From NCBI GenBank assembly GCA_903932705.1, contig CAIZHC010000205.1, positions 1 through 9,028 of the forward strand: a DNA stretch of 9,028 nt. The letters run 5' to 3'. The stretch's first letter is position 1; every line of letters starts with the position of its first letter. This DNA is from an uncultured Actinomycetes bacterium. Its GTDB lineage: Bacteria > Actinomycetota > Actinomycetes > Nanopelagicales > Nanopelagicaceae. Under the pieces are notes generated by a model. That model saw only the letters and a program-made list of their open reading frames with translations. It ran no database searches and was not told where the DNA came from. The position numbers and the translations under genes are program-made. Below, one piece after another: positions 5,625 to 9,028 of this stretch.

Positions 5625-6113
5625 ATGACTGAAGTTGAGAGCCCAAAGAAGTCCCTTATTGCGCGCCTTGAAGAAGAGGGTGATGTAGCTGCTGATTACC
5701 TGGAGGGGCTACTTGATATCGCCGATCTTGATGGCGATATTGATATTGACGTTGAGAATGAACGAGCTTCTCTGGCAATCGCCGGCGGTGCACTCTCCCA
5801 TTTAGTTGGAGATAGTGGAGAGGTCCTCGACGCTCTGCAGGAGTTAACCCGCCTCGCCGTTCAGACATCGCTCGGAGAGCGCTCCCGACTCATGCTCGAT
5901 ATTGATAATTTCCGCAGCAATAAGAAGGCTGAGCTCACCAAACTCGCCCATGAGATTGCTGAAGAGGTTAAGAGCTCTGGTGAGCAGGTAAAACTCAAGC
6001 CTATGAATGCCTTTGAACGTAAGGTCATCCACGACACTATTCAAGAGATTGGCCTCACTAGCGAATCTGAGGGTGAAGAGCCAAACCGCTGCGTGGTTGT
6101 ACTACCCGCTTGA
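5625..6113 (+). CDS. khpB: KH-R3H single-stranded nucleic acid binding protein (KhpB/Jag/SpoIIIJ-associated)
   Basis: KhpB (Jag) is an RNA-binding protein that in Gram-positive bacteria pairs with KhpA and affects cell division and wall growth. The 162-residue product has an acidic N-terminus, a KH domain (about 40-95) with the GGALSHLVGDSGEVLDALQ stretch (54-72), and an R3H domain with ERKVIHD (131-137; Arg132 and His136 define the motif). It ends with GLTSESEGEEPNR and VVVLPA, the usual family end. It lacks the Jag_N domain found in Firmicutes, which is the normal actinobacterial form. The ATG follows AAAGG (5613-5617) with a 7-base gap. The TGA stop overlaps the TTG start of rsmG. The position after yidC is the conserved one that gave the family its name. 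Confidence 0.94.
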   Translation: MTEVESPKKSLIARLEEEGDVAADYLEGLLDIADLDGDIDIDVENERASLAIAGGALSHLVGDSGEVLDALQELTRLAVQTSLGERSRLMLDIDNFRSNKKAELTKLAHEIAEEVKSSGEQVKLKPMNAFERKVIHDTIQEIGLTSESEGEEPNRCVVVLPA

Positions 6114-6712
6114 TTGTTTCACGTGAAACTCTCCTAGATGGTTATTTCAAGGAGAGTAGAGATAAGACCGACCGCTACGCCGAGATCTTGAAAACATGGG
6201 GGATTGAGCGCGGTCTTGTTGGCCCCAAAGAGGGCGATCGTATCTGGGAGCGACATATTGCTAACTGCCTACCGGTCACCACACTAATCCCCGAAGGGGT
6301 TAAAGTCGTCGATATCGGCTCCGGCGCAGGACTTCCTGGAATCGTTATCGCTTTAGCCCGTCCCGATCTTGAACTTACCCTGATTGAACCACTGCAACGC
6401 AGGGTTGATTTCCTTAATGAGGTTGTTGCTCTACTTGAGCTTCCAATTACAGTTATTCGTGGCAAGTCAGAGAGTGTAAAGAAGAGTTTTGAGGTGGTAA
6501 CTGCGCGAGCAGTGGCGCCACTCCCAAAACTCCTAAACATCTCGTGGCACCTAGTGAAGAGCCAAGGTGCGCTCATGGCGATGAAGGGGGAGGCGGCCCA
6601 AGCGGAGATTGATGCTACTGAGCCAAAGAAACACTCCGCCACAACCCTACACACCCTGGAGTTGCCAGGATTTGAAATATCGCGGGTAATTGAAGTCCGA
6701 AAGACTGCTTAA
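6110..6712 (+). CDS. rsmG: 16S rRNA (guanine-N7)-methyltransferase RsmG (GidB)
   Basis: RsmG uses S-adenosylmethionine to methylate N7 of G527 (E. coli numbering) in the 530 loop of 16S rRNA; loss of the enzyme gives low-level streptomycin resistance in several bacteria. The 200-residue protein has WERHIANC (46-53), the SAM-binding VVDIGSGAGLPGI (66-78), acidic Glu93 at the end of strand 2 (LTLIEPLQRR) and VTARAVAPL (130-138). The start is a TTG at 6110 overlapping the khpB stop in TTGA. No in-frame ATG occurs before the SAM motif, so a non-ATG start is required, and coupling to khpB explains the missing ribosome binding site. Codons 2-7 (IVSRET) are shaped by an embedded parS site. Confidence 0.95.
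   Translation: MIVSRETLLDGYFKESRDKTDRYAEILKTWGIERGLVGPKEGDRIWERHIANCLPVTTLIPEGVKVVDIGSGAGLPGIVIALARPDLELTLIEPLQRRVDFLNEVVALLELPITVIRGKSESVKKSFEVVTARAVAPLPKLLNISWHLVKSQGALMAMKGEAAQAEIDATEPKKHSATTLHTLELPGFEISRVIEVRKTA
6115..6130. promoter_or_regulatory. parS: parS centromere-like site in the start of rsmG
   Basis: TGTTTCACGTGAAACT matches the conserved parS 16-mer TGTTTCACGTGAAACA at 15 of 16 positions and contains the full 14-bp palindrome GTTTCACGTGAAAC (6116-6129). ParB loads onto DNA at such sites and spreads as a CTP-dependent clamp. The site lies in the first codons of rsmG, about 1.5 kb upstream of parB, and is the better of the two sites in the window. Confidence 0.92.
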
Positions 6713-6720
6713 CTACATCC

Positions 6721-7599
6721 ATGAGTGATTCACGTGAAACATGGGATGAGGGATCCAAGAAGGTTGTTGGAATCCGCCGGCTTAAAGAGCCAATGCCTCA
6801 ACCCATCAAAACACGAATTTTCACCGTCGCAAATCAAAAGGGCGGGGTTGGAAAGACAACCTCAGCGGTAAATATTGCGGCAGCGATGGCGATGGGAGGG
6901 TTAAAAGTCCTCGTAATTGACCTTGACCCACAAGGAAATGCCTGCACCGCCCTCGGGGTTGATCGAAACAAGACCCCAGGTATGTATGAAGTGCTCGTTG
7001 ACGAAGTTCCCCTTAAAGAGACAATTCAAAAAGTCGCTGGATTTCCAAGTTTGGAATGTGCTCCTGCAAACCGTGAATTAGCTGGCGCAGAAATAGCTCT
7101 CGTCACCTATGTGGCACGTGAAAGCATTCTCAAAGGTGCCTTGCTGGAATATTTAAAAGAACGCGACGAACGTGGCGACCGTCTTGATTATGTCATCATC
7201 GATTGCCCTCCAAGTTTGGGTCTCTTAACTATTAACGCGCTCACCGCTGCAGAGGAAGTGCTAGTTCCTATTCAATGCGAGTACTACTCGCTCGAAGGAA
7301 TCTCATTATTAATGGAGACCCTCGGAAAGATTCAAAAATCACTCAACCCATTAGTTCGCGTAACCACAATCTTGTTAACAATGTTTGATTCCCGAACCCG
7401 TCTTGCAAATGATGTTGCCGATGATGTTCGCAGACACTTTCCAAATGAATTAATTGACATTCCGATTCCCCGCGCAGTTCGTATCTCAGAAGCACCATCA
7501 TTTAATCAAACAGTCATGACCTATGACGCATCATCACCGGGAGCAATTGCTTACATGAGCGCCGCTCGCGAAATTGCACGGAGAGGATCTGCGGCATGA
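6721..7599 (+). CDS. parA: Chromosome partitioning ATPase ParA (Soj)
   Basis: ParA is a deviant Walker-type ATPase that coats the nucleoid and moves ParB-parS complexes to segregate replicated origins. The 292-residue protein has the P-loop KGGVGKTT (40-47, with signature Lys40 and Lys45), IDLDPQGNA (66-74, switch I/A' region), VIIDCPPSLG (158-167, Walker B) and VPIQCEYYSLEG (182-193). The first 30 residues precede the ATPase fold and include SRET, encoded by an embedded parS site. The ATG at 6721 lies 8 bases after the rsmG stop without a clear ribosome binding site. An internal ATG at codon 25 (6793) is an alternative that would omit the extension. The stop TGA overlaps the parB ATG. Full length suggests a chromosomal, not a plasmid, ParA. 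Confidence 0.96.
   Translation: MSDSRETWDEGSKKVVGIRRLKEPMPQPIKTRIFTVANQKGGVGKTTSAVNIAAAMAMGGLKVLVIDLDPQGNACTALGVDRNKTPGMYEVLVDEVPLKETIQKVAGFPSLECAPANRELAGAEIALVTYVARESILKGALLEYLKERDERGDRLDYVIIDCPPSLGLLTINALTAAEEVLVPIQCEYYSLEGISLLMETLGKIQKSLNPLVRVTTILLTMFDSRTRLANDVADDVRRHFPNELIDIPIPRAVRISEAPSFNQTVMTYDASSPGAIAYMSAAREIARRGSAA
6726..6741. promoter_or_regulatory. parS: parS site in the start of parA
   Basis: TGATTCACGTGAAACA matches the parS 16-mer TGTTTCACGTGAAACA at 15 of 16 positions; the only change is T to A at position 3. The central palindrome is TTCACGTGAA. It lies in codons 2-7 of parA and encodes SRET in the same frame as the site in rsmG, 611 bp upstream. ParB binding here could also influence parAB expression. 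Confidence 0.88.
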
Positions 7600-8474
7600 G
7601 CGCAACACGTAAAGGCGGATTAGGTCGCGGGCTTGACGCACTCATTCCCACAACAACTATTGGTGAAGTTACAAATAGCGAAGGCGTTATTGCCGGCACA
7701 GCTCTTGAAGTTGATATCAACTCAGTTCAACCTAATAGCAAACAACCACGAACTTACTTTGATGAAGAAGCACTCAAAGAATTAGCAGCATCCATTAAAG
7801 AAGTTGGAGTGATGCAACCACCAGTCGTTCGAAAAATTGGTGAAGATAAATATGAATTAATTATGGGAGAGCGTCGTTTACGCGCCTCTAAATTGGCAGG
7901 GTTAAAAACAATTCCAGTTATTTTGCGCGCATCGCAAGATAATGAGATGTTACGTGAAGCGCTTCTTGAAAACATTCATCGCAGCCAACTCAATCCCTTA
8001 GAAGAAGCTGCTGCTTATCAAAATCTCATCAACGATTTTGAATATACCCATGATGAAGTTGCTCAAAAAGTTGGTAAGTCTCGATCACTCGTAACAAATA
8101 CCCTTCGCCTTCTTAATCTTCCCGCATCCGTACAACGCAGAGTTGCAATTGGAATTTTGTCTGCAGGGCATGCACGCGCCCTGCTCTCTTTAGTGGATAC
8201 CGCAGAAATTGAATCACTTGCAAATCGAATTGTTGCTGAAGGTTTAAGTGTGCGCGCCACCGAAGAGATTGTTGCTATGCATGATGGCAAAGGTAAGAAA
8301 GATAAGAACCGCGAAAAAGCACCAATAAACCCCGCACTTAAAGCACTTGGGGATGAACTCGGAAACAAATTAGACACTCGCGTGAGTATCGAATTGGGCA
8401 AAGAGAAGGGGCGAATTTCAATTGAATTCGCAGATGAAGTAGACCTTAGAAGAATCGCACAACTACTTAAATAA
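7596..8474 (+). CDS. parB: Chromosome partitioning CTPase/DNA-binding protein ParB (Spo0J)
   Basis: ParB binds parS, switches to a sliding clamp on CTP binding, and forms the partition complex that ParA moves and onto which SMC is loaded. The 292-residue protein starts with the basic KGGLGRGLDALIP segment (6-18) that stimulates ParA. It then has the CTP-binding domain with GERRLRAS (91-98) and ENIHRSQLNPLEEAAAY (126-142), a helix-turn-helix region at about 151-173 (THDEVAQKVGKSRSLVTNTL), a charged linker (231-242, KGKKDKNREK) and a C-terminal dimerisation domain. The ATG overlaps the parA stop. GGAGAGG (7580-7586) is a strong ribosome binding site, better than those of its neighbours. Its 3' end overlaps the convergent aminotransferase gene by 8 bp. 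Confidence 0.96.
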   Translation: MSATRKGGLGRGLDALIPTTTIGEVTNSEGVIAGTALEVDINSVQPNSKQPRTYFDEEALKELAASIKEVGVMQPPVVRKIGEDKYELIMGERRLRASKLAGLKTIPVILRASQDNEMLREALLENIHRSQLNPLEEAAAYQNLINDFEYTHDEVAQKVGKSRSLVTNTLRLLNLPASVQRRVAIGILSAGHARALLSLVDTAEIESLANRIVAEGLSVRATEEIVAMHDGKGKKDKNREKAPINPALKALGDELGNKLDTRVSIELGKEKGRISIEFADEVDLRRIAQLLK

Positions 8475-9028
8475 TTGCGCGGTTTTCCATCTCTGTTCTA
8501 ATTACTCCACCAAGAGCCTTTACGCCTTCGCGAATGCGCTCTGGTGTTGGGTGACAATATGAAAGTCGCATAGACCAACTTCCAAAACCATCTGCATAAA
8601 ATGCTGTACCAGGGACATAAGCAACCTTTGCCACAATTGCTTTTGGCATCAATGCGGTCGTATCAATCTCCGGAGGAAGTGTTACCCAAACATAAAAACC
8701 GCCGCCTGGCTTAGTCCAACTTGCACCCTCTGGAAAATATGCTTCCAAGCTTTCAAGCATTGCATCGCGACGCACCTTGTAAAGTTTGCAGAAAGAGGCA
8801 ATCTGATCACGCCATGGTTGATCCGCGAGATAACCGCTAATTGAGAGTTGAGTAAAGTTTGAAGGGCAGAGGATTGAACTCTCGGCAGCGATAACCAATT
8901 TCTCTTTGAGAGATTGTGGAACAAGAGCCCAGCCAACGCGGAATCCTGGAGCAATTGTCTTGGAGAAAGATCCCAAATAAATAACATTTTCTGAATCTTG
9001 TGCACGCATTGCATTGGGCGATGGTCTA
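8467..9028 (-). CDS. PLP-dependent class I/II aminotransferase (5' end outside the window)
   Basis: The visible 186 residues are the C-terminal part of a fold-type I aminotransferase that resembles 2-aminoadipate/multi-substrate aminotransferases (LysN/KAT type). The key stretch is VIYLGSFSKTIAPGFRVGW, where the Lys in GSFSKT (codon near 8961) should form the Schiff base with pyridoxal phosphate. Further family features are KPGGGFYVWVTLP and VPGTAFY. WSMRLSYCHPTPERIREGV contains the substrate-carboxylate-binding Arg. The frame is open to the window edge (RPSPNAMRAQD), so the ATG at 9009 is internal and about half of the usual 400 or so residues lie outside. It converges on parB and overlaps its stop. 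It belongs to a different transcription unit; substrate specificity cannot be told from this half. Confidence 0.9.
   Translation of the reverse strand, partial: RPSPNAMRAQDSENVIYLGSFSKTIAPGFRVGWALVPQSLKEKLVIAAESSILCPSNFTQLSISGYLADQPWRDQIASFCKLYKVRRDAMLESLEAYFPEGASWTKPGGGFYVWVTLPPEIDTTALMPKAIVAKVAYVPGTAFYADGFGSWSMRLSYCHPTPERIREGVKALGGVIRTEMENRAII

Noticed and set aside
6175..6654. 159-codon minus-strand open frame opposite rsmG.
   Set aside because: It lies entirely within rsmG and its Ser/Arg-rich translation has no recognisable motif.
7110..7125. Third parS-like sequence inside parA, with the core CACGTGAAA.
   Set aside because: It matches the parS 16-mer at only 12 of 16 positions and the left half is lost; it falls in ordinary parA coding sequence.
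1..9028. CRISPR arrays, tRNA/rRNA genes, insertion sequences or defence genes.
   Set aside because: No spaced direct repeats, no tRNA-like cloverleaf and no transposase or nuclease motifs were seen; every long gap is accounted for by origin and promoter DNA.

Overview
The window is the chromosomal origin region of an actinobacterium. Gene order is recF-dnaN-dnaA on the minus strand and rpmH-rnpA-yidD-yidC-khpB(jag)-rsmG-parA-parB on the plus strand, diverging from the dnaA/rpmH gap. This order is typical of bacterial origin regions. A YidC without a large extracytoplasmic domain, a KH-R3H protein without a Jag_N domain, an RnpA with the RHR variant and parS sites inside rsmG and parA all fit Actinobacteria. 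Base composition is visibly moderate rather than GC-rich, and intergenic gaps are very short. That suggests a streamlined, lower-GC lineage such as the freshwater acI group (Nanopelagicales). The lineage is an inference from style; the gene identities are read from motifs.

Positions 1-1910 (minus strand) hold the N-terminal two thirds of RecF, cut by the window edge, and complete DnaN. Positions 1911-2235 hold no gene. This is the classical dnaA-dnaN origin segment, with an AT-rich stretch next to dnaN and a run of DnaA boxes next to dnaA, ending in three tandem boxes. DnaA (2236-3645) follows. The dnaA-rpmH gap (3646-3909) holds a second DnaA-box cluster, a candidate dnaA promoter with a box between its -35 and -10, and a candidate rpmH promoter/leader with a perfect 8-bp inverted repeat.

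Positions 3910-5566 are a tightly coupled cluster: ribosomal protein bL34, the RNase P protein, and the membrane-insertion proteins YidD and YidC. After a 58-bp gap with 10-bp-phased repeats come KhpB, RsmG, ParA and ParB (5625-8474), with overlapping or nearly abutting ends. Two near-perfect parS sites lie in the first codons of rsmG and parA, so the segregation proteins sit beside their own loading sites, about 2.5-3 kb from the origin. A PLP-dependent aminotransferase, cut by the window edge, converges on parB and overlaps its end by 8 bp.

No mobile element, CRISPR array, tRNA or rRNA is visible, and no gene is unidentifiable. I see a canonical replication/segregation locus, not a new system. 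The points worth a second look are regulatory: the two coding parS sites, the DnaA-box clusters on both sides of dnaA, and the small repeats upstream of rpmH and khpB.
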